From Paenibacillus sacheonensis (GTDB lineage Bacteria > Bacillota > Bacilli > Paenibacillales > Paenibacillaceae): a stretch of DNA of 64,000 nucleotides. A program made the position numbers and the translations under genes. Location of the stretch: contig NZ_JAAAMU010000001.1 of the NCBI RefSeq assembly GCF_009909195.1, positions 659,873 to 723,872 of the forward strand, given 5' to 3'. Positions within the stretch are counted from its first letter, which is position 1. The number at the start of each line of letters is the position of its first letter. Below the pieces are notes generated by a model. The model saw nothing but the letters and a program-made list of their open reading frames with translations. It had not been told where the DNA came from and did no database searches. This document shows positions 9,634-17,693 of the stretch, piece by piece.

Positions 9634-10704
9634 TTGGAACGGTTTACGAATAACCGGATATTTGCATGGCTCTTGTATCTCATCATGGGATTGGCGGCCC
9701 TGTATCTGCTTCTGTTGGTGAAGCCGGTATTCCTTCATATCTACGTCTTCTTGCGGGCGGTGCTCGCTCCGTTCTTGATCGCCATGATTATTTCTTACGT
9801 GCTCAATCCGATCGTCAGCCTGCTGAATGAACGCAAAGTGCCCCGGACGATGGCGGTACTACTCATCTATGCGGTTTTCTTAGCCGGATTGACCGTTATC
9901 TTGATGAATGCAATCCCCATGTTCATCGATCAGCTGCAGGAGCTCAATCGTCATATGCCGGATTTGTCGATGAAAGCCCAGAATATCGTCGACGGCCTCA
10001 ACAACAGTTCTTTCCTGCCGGAGAGCTTCCGCTCGGGGATCAATAAATCGTTGTACAAGCTCGAGAAGCAGGGCTCGGATGCCATCTTCAGCTTCATCAA
10101 TAATATCGGGGCGATGCTGAACGTCGTTTTTATCGCGTTCATTATTCCGTTTTTGGCGTTCTACATCCTGAAGGATTTCGAGGTATTCGAGCGGACGCTG
10201 CTGACCTACGTGCCGAAGCCGCACCGCAAGCATGCCGTAAGGCTGCTCAAGGACATCGACAATGCACTGGGAAGTTATATCCGCGGGCAATTCATCGTGT
10301 GCGTCATCGTAGGCACGCTCGCTTACATCGGCTATCTCATCATCGGCATGCCCTACCCGCTGCTGCTGGCCAGCGTCGTCGCGGTAACGAATATCATTCC
10401 GTATCTAGGTCCGTTCTTCGGCGCGGCTCCGGCGCTCGTGATGGCTTCGACCGTGTCGCTCAAGATGATGCTGATGGTCGTTATCGTGAACAGCGTCTGC
10501 CAGATCCTCGAGGGCAACGTCGTTTCTCCTCAAGTCGTCGGTCGAACGCTGCACATGCATCCGTTATCGATCATTTTCGCCTTGCTCGTAGGCGGCGAGC
10601 TGGCCGGCATCGTGGGCATGATTTTGGCCGTGCCGATCTTTGCGGCGCTTAAAGTCATCGTGCAGCATATCTTCGCGTATTACGTTCGCAGGAAGACCAT
10701 TTGA
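9634..10704 (+). CDS. AI-2E transporter family protein (YrrI-like permease)
   Basis: This 356-residue membrane protein of the AI-2E/UPF0118 (PerM) family has hydrophobic segments near residues 10-70, 145-170 and through the last 140 residues. The conserved family stretch AVTNIIPYLGPFFGA is present. Members export autoinducer-2 or act as Na+/H+ antiporters; the substrate here cannot be read. The TTG at 9634 has AAGGGAGGG eight bases upstream. The open frame extends to 9415 but overlaps the preceding gene and its terminator. The position before alaS is as for yrrI in B. subtilis. Confidence 0.85.
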   Translation: MERFTNNRIFAWLLYLIMGLAALYLLLLVKPVFLHIYVFLRAVLAPFLIAMIISYVLNPIVSLLNERKVPRTMAVLLIYAVFLAGLTVILMNAIPMFIDQLQELNRHMPDLSMKAQNIVDGLNNSSFLPESFRSGINKSLYKLEKQGSDAIFSFINNIGAMLNVVFIAFIIPFLAFYILKDFEVFERTLLTYVPKPHRKHAVRLLKDIDNALGSYIRGQFIVCVIVGTLAYIGYLIIGMPYPLLLASVVAVTNIIPYLGPFFGAAPALVMASTVSLKMMLMVVIVNSVCQILEGNVVSPQVVGRTLHMHPLSIIFALLVGGELAGIVGMILAVPIFAALKVIVQHIFAYYVRRKTI

Positions 10705-10760
10705 CAGTGCGGCAGGTTTGCTGATATTCTTCTTTTATCTAGGTTATTTGCATACGTGAA

Positions 10761-11195
10761 AACGACGATGAAACTGAAGTAGATCATAGACCGCCAACAG
10801 AGAAAGAATTCCTTCGCGCAAGCGGATTGGTTTGCGTGTACGACCGAGAGGTTGGACATGCAGCATTCCGCTACGGATTGGTTTGCGTGTACGACCGAGA
10901 GGTTGGACATGCAGCATTCCGCTACGGATTGGTTTGCGTGTACGACCGAGAGGTTGGACATGCGGCATTCCGCTATTGGAACGACGCGTCGGCTGTGAGA
11001 ATTCTAAGGGCGAAGGATGATCGAAAGCTGGTTTCGGAGTGTGAACGAACTTCGCCGGTGGACCCGTTATCGTCCTTACAAGGAGATTGTGTTGGACCTG
11101 CTTAGCCGCCTCAAAGGGCAGCGCTCCGTCGGACCGCGCAATAACCAGGGTGGTACCGCGAATGATTCGTCCCTGTTTTTAGGGGCGTTTTTTTA
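10761..11195 (+). promoter_or_regulatory. T-box leader of alaS, specifier GCU, with enlarged Stem I
   Basis: The T-box sequence AACCAGGGTGGTACCGCG is at 11143-11160. The terminator stem CGTCCCT/AGGGGCG (11168-11187) with a T-run follows. Stem I pairs GAAAC (10770-10774) with GTTTC (11031-11035), GATCAT (10782-10787) with ATGATC (11017-11022), and CGCC (10792-10795) with GGCG (11009-11012). The specifier bulge GAAA-GCT-G puts the alanine codon GCT at 11027-11029, opposite AGTAG. The distal AGAGA bulge (10799-10803) and terminal-loop GGCTGTGA (10991-10998) are bracketed by AGAATTC/GAATTCT. Between those arms lie about 179 extra bases, mostly three 51-bp repeats. Uncharged tRNA-Ala should relieve termination. 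Confidence 0.88.
10823..10975 (+). repeat. Three tandem 51-bp hairpin repeats inside the alaS T-box
   Basis: Units lie at 10823-10873, 10874-10924 and 10925-10975. The first two are identical and the third differs by one base at 10964. Each unit, framed by GCGGA...TCCGC, can fold into a long imperfect hairpin. Its inner stem GACC/GGTT is capped by a GAGA tetraloop. Because 51 is a multiple of three, several frames on both strands stay open, but none has a ribosome site. A related hairpin lies at 14941-15040. Confidence 0.92.
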
Positions 11196-11227
11196 TTTTA
11201 TTCGACATTGTGGAGGCTGATTCGAAC

Positions 11228-13864
11228 ATGAAAGCTAGTGAAATCCGTTCCAAATGGCTCGCTTTTTTTGAAAGCAAAGGCCATAAAATCGAGCAGAGCG
11301 CGTCTCTCGTTCCGCATAACGATCCATCCCTGCTGTGGATCAATGCGGGCATGGCGCCGCTGAAGCCGTATTTCGACGGCCGCGTCATTCCGGACAATCC
11401 GCGCATCGCCAATTCGCAGAAATGCATTCGCACGAACGATATCGAGAACGTCGGCAAAACCCGCCGCCATCATACGATGTTTGAAATGCTGGGCAATTTC
11501 TCGATCGGCGACTATTTCAAGGAAGAAGTCATCACGTGGGCATGGGAATTTTTGACGAGCCCGCAGTGGATCGGCTTCGATCCGGAGCGTCTGTCCGTGA
11601 CGGTATATCCGGAAGACGAGGAAGCGTTCCGTTTCTGGAACGAGAAGATCGGCCTGCCGGAAGCGCGCATCTATAAGCTGGAAGAGAACTTCTGGGATAT
11701 CGGCGAAGGCCCTTGCGGTCCGTGCACGGAGATCTTCTACGACCGCGGCGACGCATTCGGCGACTTGAGCGATCCGGAATGCTGGCCGGGCGGCGAAAAT
11801 GAACGGTTCCTCGAAGTATGGAACCTCGTGTTTTCGCAATATAATCATAATAAAGACGGCAGTTACACGCCGCTGCCGAACAAAAACATCGATACGGGAG
11901 CGGGCCTGGAGCGGTTCACGTCGATCCTTCAAAACGTGGACTCCAACTTCGACACCGATCTGTTCCGCCCGATTATCGACCGCACTTGCGAGATTGCCGG
12001 CGTGTCCTACCACACGAACCCGGAGCATGACATCGCGTTGAAGGTCATTGCCGACCATATCCGGACGGTAGCCTTCGCAGTCGGCGACGGCGTCATGCCT
12101 TCCAATGAAGGCCGCGGATATGTCATCCGCCGTTTGCTTCGCCGCGCGGTTCGTTACGGGAAGACGATCGGCGTCGATCGTCCGTTCCTGTTCGAGCTTG
12201 TAGCCGTCGTCGCCGAGATCATGGGCGCCTACTATACGGAAGTCGTGGAGAAACGCGAATTCATCGAGAAGGTCATCCGGACCGAAGAGGAACGTTTCCA
12301 CGAGACCCTCTCGGACGGTCTTTCTTTGTTAGGCGAATTGGTCAAGTCGGCTAAAGCCTTTGGCAAGTCCCTTATTAGCGGACCGGATGCGTTCAAACTG
12401 TACGACACGTATGGTTTCCCGTTCGATTTGACAGAAGACTATGCCGCCGAGCATGGCATGACGGTTGACCGCGACGGCTTCGATGCTTCGATGGAGGAGC
12501 AGCGCACGCGTGCGCGCGCAGCGCGCCAGGACACGGGCGGCATGAACGTGCAAGGCGGGCCGCTGGCTGACTTTACGGAGAAGTCGGCATTCGTCGGTTA
12601 TCAGGATCTTACCGTAGACGGGGCGAAGGTTCTGGCGATCGTCGATGGCGATTCGCTCGTTCAAGAAGCCGGCGAGGGCAGCCATGTACTGGTTATCCTG
12701 GACCGTACCTCTTTCTATGCCGAGAGCGGCGGCCAGGTCGGCGACAGCGGCACGATTGCCGGCGAAGGCTTTACGCTGTCGATCGACAATGTGACGAAGG
12801 CACCCCATGGCCAGCCGGTTCATCATGCCATCGTTGAGCGCGGAACCGTCAAAGTCGGCGATTCCGTTCAAGCGGTCGTCACGACCGCGACGCGCGAGGA
12901 TACGATCAAGAACCATACGGCGACGCATTTGCTTCACCGCGCGCTGAAGGACGTGCTCGGCGAGCATGTCAACCAAGCGGGTTCGCTCGTTGAGCCAGAA
13001 CGGCTGCGCTTCGATTTCTCCCACTTCGGAAGCATTACGCCGGAAGAACTGACGGAAATCGAACGCCGCGTAAACGAGCAAATTTGGCTCGGTACATCGG
13101 TGCAGATCGACAACAAGTCGCTGGCGGAAGCGAAAGCGATGGGCGCCATGGCGCTGTTTGGCGAGAAATACGGCGAAGTGGTGCGGGTCGTGCGCGTGGG
13201 CGATTACAGCTTGGAACTGTGCGGCGGCTGCCACGTGGCGAACACGTCCCAAATCGGACTGTTCAAGCTTGTCAGCGAGAGCGGCATCGGTTCCGGCGTG
13301 CGCCGGATCGAAGCGGTAACCGGCCGTCATGCCTACCTGTACATGGAAGGTCAGCTCGATGTGCTGAAACAAGCAGCCGTTCTGCTGAAATCGAATTTGA
13401 GCGACGTGCCGAAGCGCATCGAGGGACTCCATGCTCAAGTGAAGGATCTGACGCGCGACAACGAATCGCTGCAAAGCAAATTGAGCCGCATCGAAGCGGG
13501 TTCGCTGGAAACGCAGGCGAAAACGATCGGCGGCGTGACCGTGCTGGCGGCCGAAGTGAACGCGCCTTCGATGGATGCCCTGCGCGGAATCGTGGACGAA
13601 TTGAAGACGAAGCTCGTCAGCTCGATTATCGTGCTAGGCGCCGCCTCGGAAGATAAAGTCAATTTAGTCGCCGCCGTATCGCCCGATCTGGTGAAGCAAG
13701 GTTTCAATGCAGGCAAAATCATCAAGGAAGCCGCGGCGGCATGCGGCGGCGGCGGCGGCGGCCGCCCGGATATGGCGCAGGCCGGCGGTAAAGATCCTTC
13801 CAAACTAGCAGCAGCGCTCCAAATTGCCGAAGAACTGGTTCTTGCGCAGTCAAATGTGATATGA
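11228..13864 (+). CDS. alaS: Alanyl-tRNA synthetase
   Basis: This 878-residue class II synthetase charges tRNA-Ala. The catalytic core (residues 1-240) carries the motif 1/2 region with [14 protein letters not shown] and the motif 3 GAGLERF. The editing domain has [11 protein letters not shown], and the zinc-binding CGGCHV lies near residue 667. The C-Ala domain ends with [15 protein letters not shown]. Length is typical. The start [11 protein letters not shown] is canonical, with GGAGG 11 bases upstream; an in-frame GTG at 11210 overlaps the ribosome site. Expression is under the GCU-specifier T-box. ireB follows 49 bases downstream. Confidence 0.97.
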   Translation: MKASEIRSKWLAFFESKGHKIEQSASLVPHNDPSLLWINAGMAPLKPYFDGRVIPDNPRIANSQKCIRTNDIENVGKTRRHHTMFEMLGNFSIGDYFKEEVITWAWEFLTSPQWIGFDPERLSVTVYPEDEEAFRFWNEKIGLPEARIYKLEENFWDIGEGPCGPCTEIFYDRGDAFGDLSDPECWPGGENERFLEVWNLVFSQYNHNKDGSYTPLPNKNIDTGAGLERFTSILQNVDSNFDTDLFRPIIDRTCEIAGVSYHTNPEHDIALKVIADHIRTVAFAVGDGVMPSNEGRGYVIRRLLRRAVRYGKTIGVDRPFLFELVAVVAEIMGAYYTEVVEKREFIEKVIRTEEERFHETLSDGLSLLGELVKSAKAFGKSLISGPDAFKLYDTYGFPFDLTEDYAAEHGMTVDRDGFDASMEEQRTRARAARQDTGGMNVQGGPLADFTEKSAFVGYQDLTVDGAKVLAIVDGDSLVQEAGEGSHVLVILDRTSFYAESGGQVGDSGTIAGEGFTLSIDNVTKAPHGQPVHHAIVERGTVKVGDSVQAVVTTATREDTIKNHTATHLLHRALKDVLGEHVNQAGSLVEPERLRFDFSHFGSITPEELTEIERRVNEQIWLGTSVQIDNKSLAEAKAMGAMALFGEKYGEVVRVVRVGDYSLELCGGCHVANTSQIGLFKLVSESGIGSGVRRIEAVTGRHAYLYMEGQLDVLKQAAVLLKSNLSDVPKRIEGLHAQVKDLTRDNESLQSKLSRIEAGSLETQAKTIGGVTVLAAEVNAPSMDALRGIVDELKTKLVSSIIVLGAASEDKVNLVAAVSPDLVKQGFNAGKIIKEAAAACGGGGGGRPDMAQAGGKDPSKLAAALQIAEELVLAQSNVI

Positions 13865-13913
13865 TAAGGGTATAAATCGGCTGTCAAGCGACTTGGAAAG
13901 TGAGGTGCTGGCG

Positions 13914-14174
13914 ATGAATTCGATGGACAAGACAATGAAATTCGACGTGAAGGCGGAAGGGGAAGCGTCCTCGAGAGAGATCATGCTTTCCGTGTACGAC
14001 GCGCTGCTTGAGAAGGATTATAATCCCATCAATCAAATTGTCGGTTATTTGTTGTCCGGAGATCCTGCATACATCCCTCGGCATAACAATGCCCGAAGCT
14101 TGATCCGCAGGAAAGAGCGCGATGAATTGATTGAAGAGCTGGTGCGCTCCTACCTTAGCCAGCACAGCAAATAA
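13914..14174 (+). CDS. ireB: IreB family regulatory phosphoprotein (UPF0297, YrzL)
   Basis: This 86-residue small protein has MKFDVKAEG followed by [32 protein letters not shown], nearly the full family signature. In enterococci IreB is phosphorylated by the PASTA kinase IreK and modulates cephalosporin tolerance; in Bacillus the homologue is YrzL. GAGGTG lies 6-7 bases before the chosen ATG. An upstream in-frame start at 13893 lacks a site. It is part of the alaS-yrzL-yrrK-yrzB-yrrL arrangement. Confidence 0.93.
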   Translation: MNSMDKTMKFDVKAEGEASSREIMLSVYDALLEKDYNPINQIVGYLLSGDPAYIPRHNNARSLIRRKERDELIEELVRSYLSQHSK

Positions 14175-14200
14175 GGGAATAGAAATGAGGTTCCATCCGC

Positions 14201-14617
14201 ATGCGTCTAATGGGTTTGGATTACGGCGACCGCAGGATCGGTGTTGCCGTCAGCGATGCATTCGGTTGGACCGCGCAGGGCGTCGGTGTCGTCGAGAAAC
14301 GCCGCGATAATCGCGAGGACGACGACATTGCGAAGCTCGTGCAGGAACATGAAGTATCTGAGATCGTAGTCGGATTACCGAAGAACATGAATGGCACCAT
14401 CGGACCGCGTGGCGAAATTTGCATCGCATTCGCACAACATTTACAGCAGAAGCTAAATGTACCCGTACACCTTTGGGACGAACGGCTGACAACCGTTGCC
14501 GCAGAACGCACGCTTATTGAGGCGGATGTCAGCCGGAAGAAGCGAAAGTTAGTGGTGGACAAAATGGCGGCGACGCTCATTTTGCAAAATTATCTCGATT
14601 CTAAAACGAAAAGGTGA
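14201..14617 (+). CDS. ruvX: YqgF/RuvX family putative pre-16S rRNA nuclease
   Basis: This 138-residue RNase H-fold protein begins MRLMGLDYGDRRIGVAVSD with the first catalytic Asp. EIVVGLPKNMNG and DERLTTVAAE hold further active-site acids, and a final KMAAT motif carries Asp nearby. Homologues process pre-16S rRNA ends; it was formerly called a Holliday junction resolvase. The open reading frame lies 26 bases after ireB and eight before the next start. Confidence 0.93.
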   Translation: MRLMGLDYGDRRIGVAVSDAFGWTAQGVGVVEKRRDNREDDDIAKLVQEHEVSEIVVGLPKNMNGTIGPRGEICIAFAQHLQQKLNVPVHLWDERLTTVAAERTLIEADVSRKKRKLVVDKMAATLILQNYLDSKTKR

Positions 14618-14625
14618 GGGTAACG

Positions 14626-14937
14626 ATGACAAAGGACAACATGCAGTACGAAGAGCCAGAAATCATCTACATTCCGGATGAAGAAGGCAACGAAGAAGAA
14701 TTCGAGGTAGTCATGAAGTTCGAGGTTGACGGCTCCGATCAGAAATATATGATGGTCGTTCCGCTGAACGTCGATTCCGAGGACGAGCAGGATGAAGACG
14801 CGGACGAAGTCTATGCCTTCCGTTACGAAGAAGACGGCGATGATCTGAAGCTCTATACGATCGAGGACGAAGAAGAGTGGAACATGGTTGAAGAAACCTT
14901 CAACACGCTTCTGGCCGAGATTGACGATAACGATTAA
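14626..14937 (+). CDS. DUF1292 protein (YrzB, UPF0473), first copy
   Basis: This 103-residue, very acidic protein contains the DUF1292 core: FEVVMKFEVDGSDQKYMMVVP, then VYAFRYEEDGD, then IEDEEEWNMVEETF. Function is unknown. It sits in its conserved place after ruvX. The ATG at 14626 has AGGTGAGGG upstream, overlapping the ruvX stop. A hairpin repeat begins four bases after its stop codon. Confidence 0.88.
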   Translation: MTKDNMQYEEPEIIYIPDEEGNEEEFEVVMKFEVDGSDQKYMMVVPLNVDSEDEQDEDADEVYAFRYEEDGDDLKLYTIEDEEEWNMVEETFNTLLAEIDDND

Positions 14938-14940
14938 GAA

Positions 14941-15040
14941 GGCGATTGGTTTGCATAGGGCGATTGGTTTGCGTTCACTGTCGTAATACAGGGAATGCAG
15001 CATTCGCCAACATCTTCGAATAGGGAATGCGACATTATCC
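14941..15040 (+). repeat. Hairpin repeat related to the T-box 51-bp units
   Basis: GGCGATTGGTTTGC occurs at 14941-14954 and again at 14959-14972. The second copy opens an imperfect hairpin (14959-14980 with 14989-15008) closed by GCAGCATTCGCC. A degenerate right end, GGGAATGCGACATTATCC, follows at 15023-15040. GATTGGTTTGCGT and GCAGCATTC are shared with the 51-bp repeats at 10823-10975. It lies between two DUF1292 genes and does not interrupt either. Confidence 0.7.
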
Positions 15041-15093
15041 AGCATCCTCGATTCAGAATACATGTCAGCCCCGGGCTGAAAGGAGTACTGCAC

Positions 15094-15393
15094 GTGTCTG
15101 AAATCAAACGGATTTCCATCTTGGATCCGATCTATGGGACGGAAGTTGATTTGATCGGGGAGTCGGGCGAGACCGAACCGTTCCGAATCATCGCCGAATT
15201 CCAGCTTGGCGAACGCTCTTATGCAGGCTTGCAGTCGCACAGCATGCAGAAGGAAGATGAAATCGCATTCTTCCGCATCGTGTTGAACCAAGGTTCCGAA
15301 CCGGAGCTGGAGTCCATCGAAGATGACGAGGAATGGGAAGACGTCGCGGAAGCTTATGATGATTTAATGTTCGAAGGCGACGAGCAGCCTTAA
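15094..15393 (+). CDS. DUF1292 protein, second copy
   Basis: This 99-residue protein starts at GTG with AAAGGAG eight bases upstream. The DUF1292 pattern is visible: an N-terminal DPIYGTEVDLIG, EDEIAFFRIV in the middle, and an acidic SIEDDEEWEDVAEAYDDL that parallels the first copy's EDEEEWNMVEETF. B. subtilis has one such gene here. The two copies are diverged, so this is an old duplication or a distinct subfamily. An in-frame extension to 14995 runs through repeat sequence and has no ribosome site. Function is unknown. Confidence 0.8.
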   Translation: MSEIKRISILDPIYGTEVDLIGESGETEPFRIIAEFQLGERSYAGLQSHSMQKEDEIAFFRIVLNQGSEPELESIEDDEEWEDVAEAYDDLMFEGDEQP

Positions 15394-15428
15394 CTGCTAA
15401 GCGCCGGCTGAAATATAGAGGACGGGAA

Positions 15429-15452
15429 GGGGCGGCGCTGACCGCCCTTTTT
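15429..15452 (+). terminator. Terminator before mltG
   Basis: GGGCGG (15430-15435) pairs with CCGCCC (15442-15447), followed by five Ts. It would separate the alaS-DUF1292 group from mltG, at least partly. Confidence 0.7.
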
Positions 15453-15484
15453 CCGCGCAGACATGAGAAACGGGGGATCGTTGC

Positions 15485-16615
15485 TTGAGTCCATCAAAGC
15501 ATCAGCCGGACGGCGCTTGGCCGGCTAACGACGACATGCGGCCAGCGGGGCCGGGTAAAGGGCGCATTACGTTTTGGGTTATAACCACGCTTCTCAGCTT
15601 GATGATCCTGATTGTGGGCGGTACGTATTTATATATTTGGAATGGTTTGCGCCCGACGTCCTCAGGCGACGCCGTGCAAGTCGAGTTGAAGAAGGGAACT
15701 TCTCCTTTCACATTCGCGGAGACGCTTGAAGAGCAGGGCATTATTCGTAACGCATTTTTGTTTAAATACTATTTGCGTTATAAGCATGAAGGTCCTAAGT
15801 TCATGGCTGGCGTGTACGAGATGAAACCGGGGATGGACAAGCAGGCGATCATCGCGAAGCTGAATGCCGGCGAGGTCGTGAAGGCGGAGACGATCAAGTT
15901 CACGATTCCGGAAGGGCTGACCGTCGAACAAATCGCGGACAAGCTGAGCGAGGCCGGTTTCGGAGACAAAACTTCGTTCATCGCGGCAGCCGATAAGGTC
16001 CAGACATGGCCGGATACGGAAGCGTCGACTCATATTCCGACCGACAACAAGCTTCGCCACCGGCTGGAAGGTTATCTGTTTCCCGAGACGTACGAACTGC
16101 CGAAGGATACGAAGCAAGACGCGATTATCGACCGACTGCTGCAGGAGCTGGACCGCAAGCTGGACACGCTGCCGGAGAACTGGGAAGACGCGCTTGAACA
16201 GAACGGCGTCGGCTTCCATCAGATGCTGACCATCGCTTCCCTTGTAGAACGGGAAGTCGTCGTCGACGAGGAGCGGCCGATCGTAGCCGGTATTATATAC
16301 AATCGGATCAAGAAGGGGATGCCCCTTCAAATCGATGCGACGGTGCAATATCTGCTCGACAAGCAGAAGGAACGGCTGATGGAATCGGATCTGCAGGTCG
16401 ACAGTCCGTATAATACGTACAAGATCAAAGGACTTCCCCCGGGACCGATCGCTTCGCCGAGCATCAAGTCGATCGAAGCGGCGCTGTTCCCGAAACAAAC
16501 GGATTATTATTACTACGTGACGAAGAAAGACGGCAGCCATGAGCATTTGTTTGCCGAAACGCTCAAGCAGCATAATCAGAACATCGCGAAGAGCAATCAA
16601 ACGGCAAAGCAATAG
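15485..16615 (+). CDS. mltG: Endolytic murein transglycosylase
   Basis: This 376-residue YceG-like/MltG (YrrL) protein has a short cytoplasmic N-terminus, one membrane helix at residues about 30-55 and an extracellular catalytic domain. The LysM-like subdomain precedes GYLFPETYELP. The catalytic glutamate is in IASLVEREV, and family motifs YNTYKIKGLPPGPIASPS and YYYYV.KKDGSH follow. It cuts nascent glycan strands during peptidoglycan synthesis. It starts at TTG behind GGGGGATCG. It precedes the U32 pair as in B. subtilis, though the intervening trmR is absent. Confidence 0.95.
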   Translation: MSPSKHQPDGAWPANDDMRPAGPGKGRITFWVITTLLSLMILIVGGTYLYIWNGLRPTSSGDAVQVELKKGTSPFTFAETLEEQGIIRNAFLFKYYLRYKHEGPKFMAGVYEMKPGMDKQAIIAKLNAGEVVKAETIKFTIPEGLTVEQIADKLSEAGFGDKTSFIAAADKVQTWPDTEASTHIPTDNKLRHRLEGYLFPETYELPKDTKQDAIIDRLLQELDRKLDTLPENWEDALEQNGVGFHQMLTIASLVEREVVVDEERPIVAGIIYNRIKKGMPLQIDATVQYLLDKQKERLMESDLQVDSPYNTYKIKGLPPGPIASPSIKSIEAALFPKQTDYYYYVTKKDGSHEHLFAETLKQHNQNIAKSNQTAKQ

Positions 16616-16699
16616 CATGTGCTTACGAAGCCGTAATTGAATGTCTTTGCCGGTTTAATGATCAAGCCTTCGCTCAACAAACGTTAGGAGGATTTACAA

Positions 16700-17644
16700 A
16701 TGGCAACAAAGCCGGAGCTGCTAATAGATGCAGCTTCTTTAGCCGACATGGAGCGGTTGATCGAAGCGGGTGCGGATGCGTTCGTAGTAGGCGAGGCCAG
16801 GTACGGCATGCGGCTTCCCGGCGAATTCGATATCGGCGCTATGGCGGCAGCCGTGAAGCTGGCGCATGCGAATCGGGTTTCCGTCTACGCGGCGGTCAAC
16901 AACGTCATGGATAATGCGACGGTGGACACGCTGCCGAATTATATCGGAGCGCTGGCTGATGCCGGCGTAGACGCCGTCGTATTCGGCGATCCGGCCGTGC
17001 TCATGGCGGCGCGCGCATCGGCGCCTGCGATGAAGCTGCACTGGAACGCCGAAATGACGTCCACGAACTACGCGACAGCCAATTATTGGGGCCGCCGCGG
17101 CGCGTCGAGAGTCGTGCTTGCCCGGGAGCTGAACTTGGAGCAGATTATCGGCGTCAAAGAAAATACCGAGCTCGCCGTGCAAGTGCAAGTACATGGCATG
17201 ACAAATATTTACCATTCCAAGCGGCCGCTCGTCCACAATTATTTCGAACATCAGAACAAAGACGGCGCGTTAGAGAACGTTCCGGTTCACGGCAAACGCG
17301 AAGATGGCCTCTATCTCATCGAGTCGGAACGTCCGGACGAACGTTTCCCGATCTACGAGGATGCGAACGGAACCCATATTATGAGTTCCGACGATCTCTG
17401 CATGATCGAGAACCTGCATGAGCTGATGGAAGTTAATATCGATAGCTTTCGAATCGAAGGCCTGTTAAAATCGATAGCATACAATGAAGCTGTCGTGCGC
17501 GCTTATCGCTCGGCCATCGATGCATATTGCTCGGACCCGCTTGGTTACGCGTTTAATGAAGATTGGCTGGAGTCCATCGTCCAACTGCAAAATCCGGCGC
17601 GCGAGCTGTCATATGGATTTTTCTATAAAGAACAGGTGTATTAA
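16700..17644 (+). CDS. U32 family protein, TrhP1/YrrN type (tRNA ho5U synthesis)
   Basis: This 314-residue U32 'peptidase' family protein has the TIM-barrel N-terminal half with YGMRLPGEF and SDDLCMIENLHEL. It lacks the full U32 signature cysteines (the corresponding place reads VQVHGMTNIYHSKRP). Together with the next gene it corresponds to yrrN-yrrO of B. subtilis, required for prephenate-dependent 5-hydroxylation of U34 in tRNA. TTAGGAGGATTT precedes the ATG. It is likely the non-cysteine partner of a pair; assignment rests on order and similarity. Confidence 0.85.
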   Translation: MATKPELLIDAASLADMERLIEAGADAFVVGEARYGMRLPGEFDIGAMAAAVKLAHANRVSVYAAVNNVMDNATVDTLPNYIGALADAGVDAVVFGDPAVLMAARASAPAMKLHWNAEMTSTNYATANYWGRRGASRVVLARELNLEQIIGVKENTELAVQVQVHGMTNIYHSKRPLVHNYFEHQNKDGALENVPVHGKREDGLYLIESERPDERFPIYEDANGTHIMSSDDLCMIENLHELMEVNIDSFRIEGLLKSIAYNEAVVRAYRSAIDAYCSDPLGYAFNEDWLESIVQLQNPARELSYGFFYKEQVY

Positions 17645-17693
17645 TCTATTTAACACGGTAAGAAGTCACCCTTGAAGGTTCTTGGAGGTGAGG

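Noticed and set aside
10823..10975. CRISPR-like array.
   Set aside because: The 51-bp units are directly contiguous with no variable spacers, and no cas genes are in the window.
10680..11105. Open frames on both strands across the 51-bp repeats that could encode a repeat protein.
   Set aside because: The openness follows from a unit length divisible by three. There is no ribosome site, and the stretch is inside the T-box leader RNA.
14201..14617. True RuvC-like Holliday junction resolvase.
   Set aside because: Sequence and context fit the YqgF family, whose members are now linked to 16S rRNA maturation rather than junction cleavage.
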